Assembly (NCBI RefSeq): GCF_900115475.1
Contig: NZ_FOWP01000002.1
Span: 248,001 to 312,000, forward strand
Origin: Ectopseudomonas composti
GTDB lineage: Bacteria > Pseudomonadota > Gammaproteobacteria > Pseudomonadales > Pseudomonadaceae
DNA length: 64,000 bases
Reading direction: 5' to 3'
Positions 18,823-26,832 of this stretch are shown piece by piece; position 1 is the stretch's first letter, and every line of letters starts with the position of its first letter. The notes under the pieces were generated by a model. The model made no database searches. It was not told where the DNA came from and worked only from the letters and a program-made list of their open reading frames with translations. Position numbers and translations under genes: made by a program.

Positions 18823-20004
18823 ATGTCCGGCCCGTTGTCATCGCTGAAAATTCTCGATTTTTCCACGCTGCTGCCGGGGCCGTTCGCGTCGCTGCTGCTG
18901 GCCGACATGGGCGCTGAAGTCCTGCGGGTGGAGTCGCCCACGCGCATGGACCTGGTGCGCGTGCTGCCGCCGCACGATGGCGGCACCTCCACCAGTCACG
19001 CCTACCTCAACCGCAACAAGCGCAGCATCGCCCTCGACCTCAAGCGCCCCGAGGCGGTGGAGGTGGTCAAGCAGCTGGTGAGCGAGTACGACATCGTGCT
19101 TGAGCAGTTCCGACCTGGGGTGATGGACAAGCTGGGTGTCGGTTACGAGGCGCTCAAGGCGATCAACCCACGGCTGATCTACGTGTCGATCACCGGCTAC
19201 GGCCAGAGTGGGCCTTATCGTGACCGTGCCGGGCACGACATCAACTACCTGGCACTGGCCGGTATCGCCAGCTACACCGGGCGCCGCGACAGCGGTCCGT
19301 TGCCACTGGGCGTGCAACTGGCCGATCTGGCAGGTGGCTCGCTGCATGGCGTGATCGGGCTGCTCGCGGCCGTTGTGCAGCGCCAGGCCACTGGTCAGGG
19401 GCAGCAGGTCGATGTGAGCATGACCGACTGCGCATTCAGCCTGCACGGCATGGCCGGGGCGGGCTACCTAGGCGCCGGGGTTGAGCCTGAGATGGAGAGC
19501 CAGGCGCTCAACGGCGGCAGCTTCTACGACTATTACCGCACCCGCGACGGCCGCTGGTTCTCCGTTGGCAGTCTGGAGCCGCAGTTCATGCAGCAGTTCT
19601 GCGCTGCCATTGGCCGCCCCGAGTTGGCCGCGCGTGGTTTGTCGCAAAAGCCCGAGGACCAGCGCGCGCTAAAGCGCGAGATCGAGATCGAGTTCGAGAA
19701 GCGCGATTTTGCGCAATGGAGTCAGGTGTTCGCCGAACTTGATGCCTGCGTCGAGCCCATGCTACCGCTGTCCGAAGCGGTGCAGCATCCGCAGATCAGG
19801 GCGCGCGAACTGGTCGTCGAGGTGCCGCGCGAAGGCTTGCCGGCGCAGGCGCAACTGGCCTGTCCGCTGAAGTTTTCCGACGGCTTGCCGCCGCCGCAGC
19901 ATGTAGGGGCCGCGCTCGGTGCGCATACCGAGCAGGTACTGGAGGGGCTGGGTTACGACGCCGAGCGGATTGCCGCGTTGCGTGAGGCGCGCGTGTTCGG
20001 TTGA
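18823..20004 (+). CDS. CaiB/BaiF family CoA transferase
   Basis: A 393-residue class III CoA transferase (formyl-CoA transferase fold). N-terminal LKILDFSTLLPGPFASLLLADMGAEVLRVE is the Rossmann entry. Asp139 in RDRAGHDINYLALAG is the expected catalytic aspartate that forms the acyl anhydride. It moves CoA between carboxylic acids without ATP, or could be a racemase of the AMACR type, which shares the fold. It follows the synthetase by 36 bp. Donor and acceptor acids are not predictable. Confidence 0.92.
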   Translation: MSGPLSSLKILDFSTLLPGPFASLLLADMGAEVLRVESPTRMDLVRVLPPHDGGTSTSHAYLNRNKRSIALDLKRPEAVEVVKQLVSEYDIVLEQFRPGVMDKLGVGYEALKAINPRLIYVSITGYGQSGPYRDRAGHDINYLALAGIASYTGRRDSGPLPLGVQLADLAGGSLHGVIGLLAAVVQRQATGQGQQVDVSMTDCAFSLHGMAGAGYLGAGVEPEMESQALNGGSFYDYYRTRDGRWFSVGSLEPQFMQQFCAAIGRPELAARGLSQKPEDQRALKREIEIEFEKRDFAQWSQVFAELDACVEPMLPLSEAVQHPQIRARELVVEVPREGLPAQAQLACPLKFSDGLPPPQHVGAALGAHTEQVLEGLGYDAERIAALREARVFG

Positions 20005-20059
20005 TGCGAGCAACAGCGCCCGCTTAGGATGGGCGCCGTTATCGCATTGGAGCGTGGGT

Positions 20060-20464
20060 ATGAAAGGAATCACGGGGAGGGCGCCGGGGGGCTTGGGCTG
20101 GCTTTTGGCGCTGGGTGCTGCTGTCGGCTTTTTTGCGCAGGCCGCCGAGGATGCGGAGGATCCCTGTCAGCAGGGCAGCTCCATGGCCGCATTCATGTGC
20201 CAGGGGCCGGTGTGGAAGGCTGCCGAGCAGGAGCTGCAAGGCACTTATGATCGTGTGATGGCCTCGCTCAAACAGTACGACCCGACGTTCGCCACGGAGC
20301 TGCGCGATGCCCAACGGCTGTGGGTCAAGCTCCGCGAGCAGGATTGCAGCCTGTACGCGCGTAACCGAGTGCAAGGCTCGCCCTGGACCGGATTCTGGGA
20401 GTCGGAATGCCAGGCGCAGCAGGCCCGTGAACGCACCGAGTGGCTGAAGTCATTCGAGGGCTAG
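20060..20464 (+). CDS. LprI-family (DUF1311) periplasmic protein
   Basis: A 134-residue exported protein. After a signal peptide ending near AQA (about residue 28) come DPCQQGSSMAAFMCQGPVWKAAEQELQGTYDRVMASL and LRDAQRLWVKLREQDCSLYA, the Cys-patterned helical repeat of PF07007 (lysozyme inhibitor LprI N-terminal). Four cysteines probably form two disulfides. A role as a lysozyme inhibitor is known only for some family members. ATG 20060 was chosen because it begins the signal peptide. It converges on the SprT gene. Confidence 0.8.
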   Translation: MKGITGRAPGGLGWLLALGAAVGFFAQAAEDAEDPCQQGSSMAAFMCQGPVWKAAEQELQGTYDRVMASLKQYDPTFATELRDAQRLWVKLREQDCSLYARNRVQGSPWTGFWESECQAQQARERTEWLKSFEG

Positions 20465-20482
20465 CTTTTTCGGTGCGCGCGA

Positions 20483-20977
20483 TCATTCCTGGCGATGCTC
20501 ACCGGTGAAATGCAGCGTCACCTTGCAACGCCGGCAGTAGTAACGGCGGCCCTTGGCGACCAGCGCGTGACGCTGGGCCGAGAAAGGAAATTCACCGTCC
20601 GGGCAACTGCAGCGGTAGATGAAGCGATTGACCTTGCGGCGCTCGACTTCATAGCTGTGGCAGCGATGCGGTGGCAGCTCGTAAACGCCGCGCATGATCA
20701 ATTGCCACTCCTCACCATGCGGCTGAATACGCGGGCCGAACAGCTGGTGGGCGATCATGTGGGCGACTTCGTGCGGCACTGTCTGGTGCAGGAAGTCTTC
20801 GTGGTTGGCGTGGTACAGCTGCAGATTGAAGCGCAGCTTGTTTTCCGTCAGGTGAGCGACGCCCGCCTTCTGCCCACGCAACTTGAAGCTGACCTCGGGG
20901 CGGGCAAAACGTTGTTTGAAGAAGGCTTCTGCCTGCTGGTAGCAGGCTTCGACGCGGGCGTGAATCTGTTCGGGCAT
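20483..20977 (-). CDS. SprT family zinc metalloprotease
   Basis: A 164-residue SprT-like protein. The zinc site HEVAH (His69, Glu70, His73) matches HExxH, with a likely third ligand His87 in QPHGEEW. The C-terminal zinc ribbon has Cys pairs in YRCSCPDGEF and YYCRRCKVTL. Bacterial SprT proteins resemble the protease domain of SPRTN, which degrades DNA-protein crosslinks, but the bacterial role is little known. Length and motif order fit the family. Confidence 0.9.
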   Translation of the reverse strand: MPEQIHARVEACYQQAEAFFKQRFARPEVSFKLRGQKAGVAHLTENKLRFNLQLYHANHEDFLHQTVPHEVAHMIAHQLFGPRIQPHGEEWQLIMRGVYELPPHRCHSYEVERRKVNRFIYRCSCPDGEFPFSAQRHALVAKGRRYYCRRCKVTLHFTGEHRQE

Positions 20978-21038
20978 GGACAGGTGCAGGTACTGGCTGA
21001 GTGCCGATTATGCCGTAAGCGGCCTGCCCGCGCAGGTA

Positions 21039-21143
21039 TCACTCGTCTCCCGGCGCCTGCATTCGCTGCTCCTGCGTGCCGTGGCTCCGGTCCTCTTGCA
21101 CCGTTTGTTGATAGTTCGGCACCGGTGGGTAGAACAGAATCAT
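21039..21143 (-). CDS. Possible 34-residue small protein
   Basis: A short frame starting MILFYPPVPNYQQTVQEDRS, with a stop codon six codons upstream of the ATG, ending 61 bp before the SprT start on the same strand. Composition is unlike a random GC-rich shadow (Tyr, Pro and Gln rich). It could be a real small protein, the leader of the SprT gene, or the eroded 3' part of a larger gene. No good Shine-Dalgarno is seen. Confidence 0.3.
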   Translation of the reverse strand: MILFYPPVPNYQQTVQEDRSHGTQEQRMQAPGDE

Positions 21144-21173
21144 GCCGACCAGGCTGAGCTATGACAGGTAATG

Positions 21174-21196
21174 AAAAGGCCGCCCGAAGGCGGCCT
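21174..21196 (-). terminator. Intrinsic terminator of the YIP1-family gene
   Basis: Read on the minus strand, AGGCGGCC pairs with GGCCGCCT around a TTCG tetraloop and is followed by TTTTC, 23 bases after the YIP1-like gene ends at 21219. Confidence 0.85.
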
Positions 21197-21218
21197 GTGG
21201 GTTCGCTGCCACTCACTG

Positions 21219-21818
21219 TCAGCTGGTGTAGACCGGACCGACGCCCATGCCCCAGAGGATCACCGAGCTGGCGATCATTGCTACCAGCACTACCAGGCCC
21301 ACCGCCAGCACCGAGCTGGAGAACATGAAGCCTTCGTCATCGGGAATGTTCATGAAGGTCGGTATACCGACGTAGAGCAGGTAGACGGTGTAACAGATCG
21401 CGACCGTACCGACGACCATGCCCAACCACAGGTGTGGATAAAGCGCTGCAAGACCTCCGATGAACAGTGGGGTGGCGGTGTAGGCGGCAAATACGATGCA
21501 CTGGGTCAGGCTGGGATTAGCGTCATAGGTGCGCGCCATCCAGTGGATGAAGGCGCCCATCACGGCCACGCCAGCGAGCATCGCCAGGTAGGACATGATG
21601 GTCATTACCACCGCACTGCCTTCGGTAAGCATCACCGGTGCTCGGTCACCAATGGCCCAGCCAACCTGGGTGGTGCCGATGTAGGCCGAAATTGCGGGAA
21701 TCGCTGCGAGAATCAGCACATGGGTCAAGTACATGTGGCTGATGGATTCTTCCTCGCCACGGATTTCTTGCCATTCTTGATCGGGATGGGTGAAGAGCCC
21801 CCAAACGTGGTGGATCAT
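21219..21818 (-). CDS. YIP1 family inner-membrane protein
   Basis: A 199-residue membrane protein with five hydrophobic segments (about 32-52, 66-92, 105-125, 135-155 and 165-190). MIHHVWGLFTHPDQEWQEIR at the N-terminus is the short amphipathic lead typical of bacterial YIP1 (PF04893) proteins. The start was set at ATG 21818, preceded by GAGGAGG. Function is unknown. It is monocistronic, with its own terminator. Confidence 0.85.
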   Translation of the reverse strand: MIHHVWGLFTHPDQEWQEIRGEEESISHMYLTHVLILAAIPAISAYIGTTQVGWAIGDRAPVMLTEGSAVVMTIMSYLAMLAGVAVMGAFIHWMARTYDANPSLTQCIVFAAYTATPLFIGGLAALYPHLWLGMVVGTVAICYTVYLLYVGIPTFMNIPDDEGFMFSSSVLAVGLVVLVAMIASSVILWGMGVGPVYTS

Positions 21819-21985
21819 GCCAGACACCTCCTCATTCTTATGACGGTCGCCCCCCAGCGAACGCCCGGGGCGCGTGGACAGCGCCACCGGGTGTCAGGCC
21901 AAATTTATGCGACCTTATGTCGCAGTATAGGCAGTGCCTGGAACAGGCGTGGTGTCTGGCTTTAGAGCAAATCGCTCTCTCGAGG

Positions 21986-22579
21986 CTAGCGGTAATAGCG
22001 CTGCAGAATTTCCATGGCCAGGTTGATCGACTGCAACCGCTCTGTGCTGCCGCCTCGGTCGGGATGATGTTCGCTGACCATCTGCCGGTAGCGCAGTTTG
22101 ATTCTTGGTAGATCGATTGTCCGTTCATCGGACAGTTCGAACAGCTCCAGCGCCGCCTGTTTCTCTTCGCCGCCCTGCATGCGCGTCCAGAAGCTGGTCA
22201 GCAGGCGTTCGACGTCGCGTTCGTCAGTGTCCTGCAGGTTGCTCATGTCCAGGTAGTAGTCGCGCAGTGCGTCACGCTCGCTGAGCGCCGCACTGCCTGT
22301 CTGATAGGGCTGCAGGCGGATGCTCAGCGGGCTGATCTGCAGCAGGTGCGTGCGTTGCTGCCAGAGCTGGTCGCGCAGGCGATAAAGGGCGTTGAACAGC
22401 AGGAAGTGGGTGCGAAACAGCACCAGCTTGTCGGCCAGGGGCAGGTTGGGAATATGGCTGCTGTGGCGGTCTTTCAGTTGCTGGATCAGGGTGTATTCGG
22501 CAATGCCGTCCGGGGCAGCCTGCAGCAGTTGCAGCACCTGTTCGGTGAGGTCCTGGGAGGGGTCGAGGTCGTCGTTCAT
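21986..22579 (-). CDS. DnaJ-related co-chaperone with C-terminal J domain
   Basis: A 197-residue protein. Residues 1-95 match the DNAJ_related region (LTEQVLQLLQAAPDGIAEYTLIQQL, FRTHFLLFNALYRLRDQLW). The C-terminal J domain has the essential HPD at 172-174 (SEHHPDRGGS), which stimulates Hsp70 ATPase. The J domain at the C-terminus rather than the N-terminus is normal for this subfamily. Cytosolic; client unknown. It diverges from ttcA with about 100 bp between starts. Confidence 0.88.
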   Translation of the reverse strand: MNDDLDPSQDLTEQVLQLLQAAPDGIAEYTLIQQLKDRHSSHIPNLPLADKLVLFRTHFLLFNALYRLRDQLWQQRTHLLQISPLSIRLQPYQTGSAALSERDALRDYYLDMSNLQDTDERDVERLLTSFWTRMQGGEEKQAALELFELSDERTIDLPRIKLRYRQMVSEHHPDRGGSTERLQSINLAMEILQRYYR

Positions 22580-22679
22580 CGGCCGAGACTAGCATTTAGT
22601 TGTTGGTGGGGTGGGGGCGCGGCGTCATTGTGCGTAAAATGTCGCGCTTTCGTTCCCACCCCTCGGATTTCGACGCACC

Positions 22680-23504
22680 ATGGGCACCCTCTCGGTCAAC
22701 CAGAACAAACTGCAGAAGCGCATTCGCCGCCAGGCCGGCGAAGCCATCACCGACTTCAACATGATCGAGGATGGCGACAAGGTGATGGTCTGCCTGTCCG
22801 GCGGCAAGGACAGCTACACCATGCTCGACGTGCTGCTGTATCTGCAGAAGGTGGCGCCGATCAAGTTCGAGATCGTCGCGGTGAACATGGATCAGAAGCA
22901 ACCTGGCTTTCCCGAGCATGTGCTGCCGGCCTATCTGGAAGCCATAGGCGTGCCGTATCACATCATCGAGAAGGACACCTACTCGGTGGTGAAGGAGAAG
23001 ATCCCCGAGGGCAAGACCACCTGCTCGCTGTGTTCGCGCCTGCGCCGTGGCACCCTGTACACCTACGCCGACGAGATTGGCGCGACCAAGATGGCGCTGG
23101 GGCACCACCGCGACGACATCCTGGAAACCTTCTTCCTCAACATGTTCTACGGCGGTACGCTCAAGGCCATGCCGCCCAAGCTGTTGTCCGACGACGGCCG
23201 CAACGTGGTGATCCGCCCGCTGGCCTACTGCGCCGAGGCCGATATCGAGGCCTACAGCCAGCTCAAGGAATTCCCCATCATCCCGTGCAACCTCTGTGGC
23301 TCGCAGGAAAACCTGCAGCGCCAGGTGGTCAAGGAGATGCTGCAGGAGTGGGAGCGCAAGAGTCCTGGCCGCGTCGAGATCATGTTCCGCGCGTTGCAGA
23401 ACGTGCATCCCTCGCAACTGGCCGACCGCAACCTGTTCGACTTCAAGAGCCTGAAGATCGACGACAGCGCCACGCCTCGCTTCCTCGATGTGATGAGCCT
23501 TTAA
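22680..23504 (+). CDS. ttcA: tRNA 2-thiocytidine(32) synthetase TtcA
   Basis: A 274-residue PP-loop ATPase that thiolates C32 of certain tRNAs using an Fe-S cluster. PP-loop SGGKDS is at residues 40-45. Two CxxC motifs (Cys115/Cys118 in TTCSLCSRL and Cys203/Cys206 in IPCNLCGS) ligate the cluster. Start [14 protein letters not shown] is at 22680. Length is as expected. It is the last conserved housekeeping gene before the accessory pair, so this gap is the left junction of the candidate insertion. Confidence 0.95.
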   Translation: MGTLSVNQNKLQKRIRRQAGEAITDFNMIEDGDKVMVCLSGGKDSYTMLDVLLYLQKVAPIKFEIVAVNMDQKQPGFPEHVLPAYLEAIGVPYHIIEKDTYSVVKEKIPEGKTTCSLCSRLRRGTLYTYADEIGATKMALGHHRDDILETFFLNMFYGGTLKAMPPKLLSDDGRNVVIRPLAYCAEADIEAYSQLKEFPIIPCNLCGSQENLQRQVVKEMLQEWERKSPGRVEIMFRALQNVHPSQLADRNLFDFKSLKIDDSATPRFLDVMSL

Positions 23505-23552
23505 AACAGCGGGTCGATGTCCGGGGCGGGCTACTGCCCCACCAACACATGC

Positions 23553-23638
23553 GTAGGAGCGGGCTTGCCCGCGAGCTTTTGAACGCCGGCGTCTGTAGGC
23601 CGTGCTGCGATCATCCTGTAGGAGCGGCTTCAGCCGCA
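23553..23638. repeat. Two REP-like palindromes (GTAGGAGCGG family)
   Basis: GTAGGAGCGGGCTTGCCCGCG (23553-23573) and GTAGGAGCGGCTTCAGCCGC (23618-23637) are two variants of the common Pseudomonas REP with a GCGGGC/GCCCGC-type hairpin. With the unit at 23672 they form a small cluster behind ttcA. Confidence 0.75.
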
Positions 23639-23671
23639 AACTCTTCGGTACACCGCTAAATCACGACTAGA

Positions 23672-23740
23672 CACAGATCGCCGAGCTCGCGGGCAAGCCC
23701 GCTCCTACAGGTGCACCGCGCACGGCCATGGTGGATGTAA
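23672..23740 (+). repeat. 69-bp direct repeat, left copy
   Basis: Begins CACAGATCGCCGAGCTCGCG and ends GTGGATGTAA. The same 69-bp unit occurs in the same orientation at 26468-26536. The first 40 bases are identical and I count six mismatches in all. It contains a REP palindrome (GCGGGCAAGCCCGC). The two copies bracket the coiled-coil/HNH gene pair. Confidence 0.85.
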
Positions 23741-23774
23741 AAAGCGACATCCACCCTACAAGGTCGGCAGGTGA

Positions 23775-24689
23775 TCAGATCAGCCCGAGTACGTTCAGTA
23801 CGGTAGCAATGACGCTGGCAAGCACCGCACCGGACAGCACACCGAGGAAGATTTTCGTCTTGCCCTGTTGGGTAATGGTCGAGGCGTCAAGGGCACTCAG
23901 CCGTTCCGTAAGGCCATGCACTTCCTGCTGCAGGGTGGCCATGGCTCGCTCGCGCTCGATATCCAGGCGGTTGTTTTCCTGAAGCTCTTCGACCAGCGCT
24001 TTGATCGCCAGATCCTGTTGTTCGACGATCGAGCGTTTTTCCTCCAGCAGCTTGTCGATCCCCGACAGGCGCTCGGCCTTGGCCAGCAGCACTGACTGGA
24101 TCTGGCCGATGTCTTCCTGGCTCTTGGCCATCAGCTCGGCTTTGGTGGTGAGGGTGGACTTGATGCTTTCGATGTCTTCGCGGGCGCGAATCACCACTTG
24201 CGCTTTTGCCGAGAACTGCAGCTGTAGCTGCTCAATGTTCTGCTGATTGACCTCGATCTTGGTCTGGGTCGACTTGGAGCCATCAAGGATCTTGCTGAAA
24301 ATGTCGTGGGCGCGGTCAGCGAACTGCTGGCCGGTTTCCGAGAGTTCCTGGAAACGCCCCTCGCTGTCCAGCCAGCCGGTCTTGGCGCGCTGCTCCAGTT
24401 CGCCAATGACGGCGGCGAGGAAGGAGTAGCTCATGGTGTTGAGCGTGATGATCTCCTGGATCAGCCCAAGCATCATTTCGTTAATCTTGTTCTGCGACTT
24501 GGAAATTTCCACCAGATCGCCATGGGTGCTGGAAAAGGCGCGCTTGAACAGGCCGCGCTTCTCGATGCGACTGACCTGGTTGCTGCTGTCCTCGATGCTG
24601 AGTTCGATGTCCTTGATGACGCTCAGTAGGTCCGAGGCCACCACGGCGGGTGACTTGCCCTCGACTTGAACGAGTTCGTTTGCACTCAT
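23775..24689 (-). CDS. Coiled-coil protein with C-terminal membrane anchor (unknown)
   Basis: A 304-residue protein I do not recognise. Residues 1-140 are mixed helical. From 151 three consecutive 21-residue repeats start NIEQL, DIESI and DIGQI, each with an (S/T/L)(A/T)KA(Q/E) element, i.e. three heptads each. Coiled coil continues to about 268. Residues 279-304 (IFLGVLSGAVLASVIATVLNV) form a single membrane helix at the extreme C-terminus, so the body is likely cytosolic. Its ATG overlaps the stop of the upstream gene by one base (TAATG), implying coupled synthesis. It is probably the partner or sensor of the HNH-like protein. Confidence 0.8.
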   Translation of the reverse strand: MSANELVQVEGKSPAVVASDLLSVIKDIELSIEDSSNQVSRIEKRGLFKRAFSSTHGDLVEISKSQNKINEMMLGLIQEIITLNTMSYSFLAAVIGELEQRAKTGWLDSEGRFQELSETGQQFADRAHDIFSKILDGSKSTQTKIEVNQQNIEQLQLQFSAKAQVVIRAREDIESIKSTLTTKAELMAKSQEDIGQIQSVLLAKAERLSGIDKLLEEKRSIVEQQDLAIKALVEELQENNRLDIERERAMATLQQEVHGLTERLSALDASTITQQGKTKIFLGVLSGAVLASVIATVLNVLGLI

Positions 24690-26257
24690 TAAAACTGCTC
24701 CAGTAGATCGTCCAGGCTGTTCACGGACTGACGATAATTGTCGAGACGACGCTGAGTCGTCTGCTTGGCTTCCTTGACCTCTTCCCAGTCCAGGGCGAAC
24801 TGGGTGCGCAGTGTCTCGGTAGTGATGATGATGTGCTGGTAGGCGCCGTCCAGAATCAGCACGGTCTGCTTGATCTTCAGGAAACCCACGGTCTGGCCCC
24901 GATGGATATCTGCCAGTTGTTTGTTGCGGAAGGCGAGGAAGTCTTTCAGGCGGTCGAAGGCAAGCACCGTGAACAGCGTCAGGGTGCCGGTGATGATGCC
25001 GGTTATGACGGGGGCCAGGGTGGCAGCAAAGGGCAGCAGCAGTGGAATTGCTTCCAAGGCTTTCTGGATCACCTCTTCCAGCATTATGCCCAGGCTCAGG
25101 GTGAGCGCTGCCGAGAGGATTTTCATCACCTCGAAGGCGATGTCGCCCGGCGCCACATGGGGCGGCGGGGCGACGATCATCTTGATCGCCCGGACGATCG
25201 AAAGCACCGCCTCGCGGATGATGACGACCAGGTTCTTGGCGGTGGTCACGAAGGAATTGATGATCAGTGTCACCAGCGTCGAGACGAAGCCGGCGATACC
25301 GGCGCTTGCCCCTTCCTGGAGGTACTCGGCCCATTTTTCGCGAATGCGCAGCAGGGTTGCCTCGATACGGGCCTTGACCATTTCCAGCAGCGAGGCAGCC
25401 CCGTTGAAGCCTTCTCGGACCAGGTAGCGCACATCTTGCACCAAGTCCTGCACCAGGTCTTTCAGCAACAGACCAAGGATTTGCCGCAGCGCCAGCTTGC
25501 CGGCTGCCTTGCCGCCTTCTACCAGGAATTCCTGGCCCTGCTTGATGAACACGGCTTTCTTCTGGTCACCGTCCACTGCTTTCTTGGCTTTGGCGTAGGT
25601 GTCCGCCACGGCTTTTGGGTCGAGCTCGTAGTATTCAGCGTTGGTCTTGCTCGGGTCCTTGGTGCTCGGTTTGGCCGCCCATACCATCAGGTCATCTTCG
25701 CCTTTGGACGAGTTCATATTGAAGGCGGTGAGCACGATGTTGTCGTCTTGGGTGGCGGTCTCGACACGTTCCTCGCGGGTCTGGGCCAGCTGTCCGCGGG
25801 AGGAACGCTCGATTTCGCTGGCGCTGACCACATGATCCCTGGCTTCGGTCCTCGGCCCTTCGGGCATCTCGCTGCCAGGCTCTTTGTAGGCGTCGTAGTA
25901 CTTGCCGTCGGCACTTTTCATGTCGTCGTGCAGTTCGTCGAGGCGGTCGTCGTAATCGCCACGCTCGAATTTTTCCTGATTGGCGCGTTGCCAGTTTTCG
26001 TGGCGCTGGGCGTCGGCATCGTTGGCCACCACGCCTTTCTCGAAGTTGTGCAGGCTCGTGATGGCGCCACCGTCGCGGTCATCGAACATTGCGCGGGTCA
26101 AGCCGAAGGGGCCCATCAACTGGTCGATCAGCATGTGCTGAAAGCTGTTGATAAAGGCATCCTGCTGCTGGGTGTTGGGAGAAGCGTTGATTTCCTTGAT
26201 CAGCAATTCAATCTGGTCATCGATCTCGATGACCAGTTCATCCTTGTGGGTGTGCAT
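24689..26257 (-). CDS. Membrane protein with HNH-nuclease-like signature (unknown family)
   Basis: A 522-residue protein of no family I can name. Residues 1-135 are acidic and charged. Residues 141-185 contain DH (141-142), then DDNIVLTAFNMNSSKG. Asn173, Asn182 and Lys185 have the same 9- and 3-residue spacing as Asn854, Asn863 and Lys866 of the SpCas9 HNH domain (DNKVLTRSDKNRGK), and D141-H142 parallels D839-H840. Residues about 255-440 are amphipathic to hydrophobic, with strong segments near 318-348, 376-394 and 403-436. The last 80 residues are soluble and helical. Nuclease activity is inferred, not shown. First gene of a two-gene unit. Confidence 0.78.
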   Translation of the reverse strand: MHTHKDELVIEIDDQIELLIKEINASPNTQQQDAFINSFQHMLIDQLMGPFGLTRAMFDDRDGGAITSLHNFEKGVVANDADAQRHENWQRANQEKFERGDYDDRLDELHDDMKSADGKYYDAYKEPGSEMPEGPRTEARDHVVSASEIERSSRGQLAQTREERVETATQDDNIVLTAFNMNSSKGEDDLMVWAAKPSTKDPSKTNAEYYELDPKAVADTYAKAKKAVDGDQKKAVFIKQGQEFLVEGGKAAGKLALRQILGLLLKDLVQDLVQDVRYLVREGFNGAASLLEMVKARIEATLLRIREKWAEYLQEGASAGIAGFVSTLVTLIINSFVTTAKNLVVIIREAVLSIVRAIKMIVAPPPHVAPGDIAFEVMKILSAALTLSLGIMLEEVIQKALEAIPLLLPFAATLAPVITGIITGTLTLFTVLAFDRLKDFLAFRNKQLADIHRGQTVGFLKIKQTVLILDGAYQHIIITTETLRTQFALDWEEVKEAKQTTQRRLDNYRQSVNSLDDLLEQF

Positions 26258-26467
26258 AGGGTTGGTCTCAAAGTGCCAGTATTCGGACGATAATCACTCT
26301 CCCATAGGCTTGTCCACTGATTCGATACCGCGCCAACTGCCATGGAAGGCTCTGCATCGCCTGTTCTGGCGATTCTCGATTGCCGGCTTTTGTTTGCAGA
26401 GCTTTGTGTCGTGGCGGTAGATAGGAGTTTGCCGCACGAATTTTCGTCACGCAGTCGGATCGCTGCT

Positions 26468-26536
26468 ATGCACAGATCGCCGAGCTCGCGGGCAAGCCCG
26501 CTCCTACAGGAGTACCGCGTAGGGCCGCGGTGGATG
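26468..26536 (+). repeat. 69-bp direct repeat, right copy
   Basis: Second copy of the unit at 23672-23740, same length and orientation, about 91% identical. It lies 210 bp upstream of the HNH-like gene start and 112 bp before the first leader peptide. Together the copies could mark the edges of an inserted segment or simply be REP units recruited on both sides. Confidence 0.85.
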
Positions 26537-26648
26537 TAAATCCTACGTTCTAGGCCATAGACGGCTTACTTATCCGCTTTTTTCTCCGCCCGGCTTGCCG
26601 CCCCTCAAATACCTGGAGTATGGTTCGGTCACTGTTTCGGAGAATTCC

Positions 26649-26780
26649 ATGTCTGCCAGCCTCAACCACCTGTCTTCGCTTGACGCCGGTGCATCGCGCA
26701 CTGCGCTGGTTCGTGCGCAGTCGGTCGTGGCGGCGGCGTATTACTTCTTTGGGTATTGGTTTAGCCACAGGCGCGCCTGA
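26649..26780 (+). CDS. Aromatic-rich leader peptide of the DAHP synthase gene (leader 1)
   Basis: A 43-residue ORF, MSASLNHLSSLDAG..., with a GGAGAA Shine-Dalgarno. Residues 31-38 read YYFFGYWF: seven of eight are Tyr, Phe or Trp, encoded just before the stop. A strong intrinsic terminator follows about 50 bases later, upstream of a DAHP synthase gene. This is the layout of amino-acid-controlled attenuation, where ribosome stalling at aromatic codons would prevent termination. The peptide itself probably has no function. No leader of exactly this sequence is known to me. Confidence 0.72.
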   Translation: MSASLNHLSSLDAGASRTALVRAQSVVAAAYYFFGYWFSHRRA

Positions 26781-26832
26781 TACCCCACAGGCGGCCTGAG
26801 ACACCAGGGTCGCCACCAGAGACGTTTTCCAG

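Noticed and set aside
23553..23740. Closely spaced similar palindromes behind ttcA considered as a CRISPR array
   Set aside because: Units differ in sequence, spacing is irregular and no cas genes are present; these are REP elements.
23775..25334. Long continuous frame joining the coiled-coil gene to upstream sequence
   Set aside because: The segment above 24689 overlaps the HNH-like gene in another frame and has Arg/Pro/His shadow composition; the true start is ATG 24689 at the TAATG overlap.
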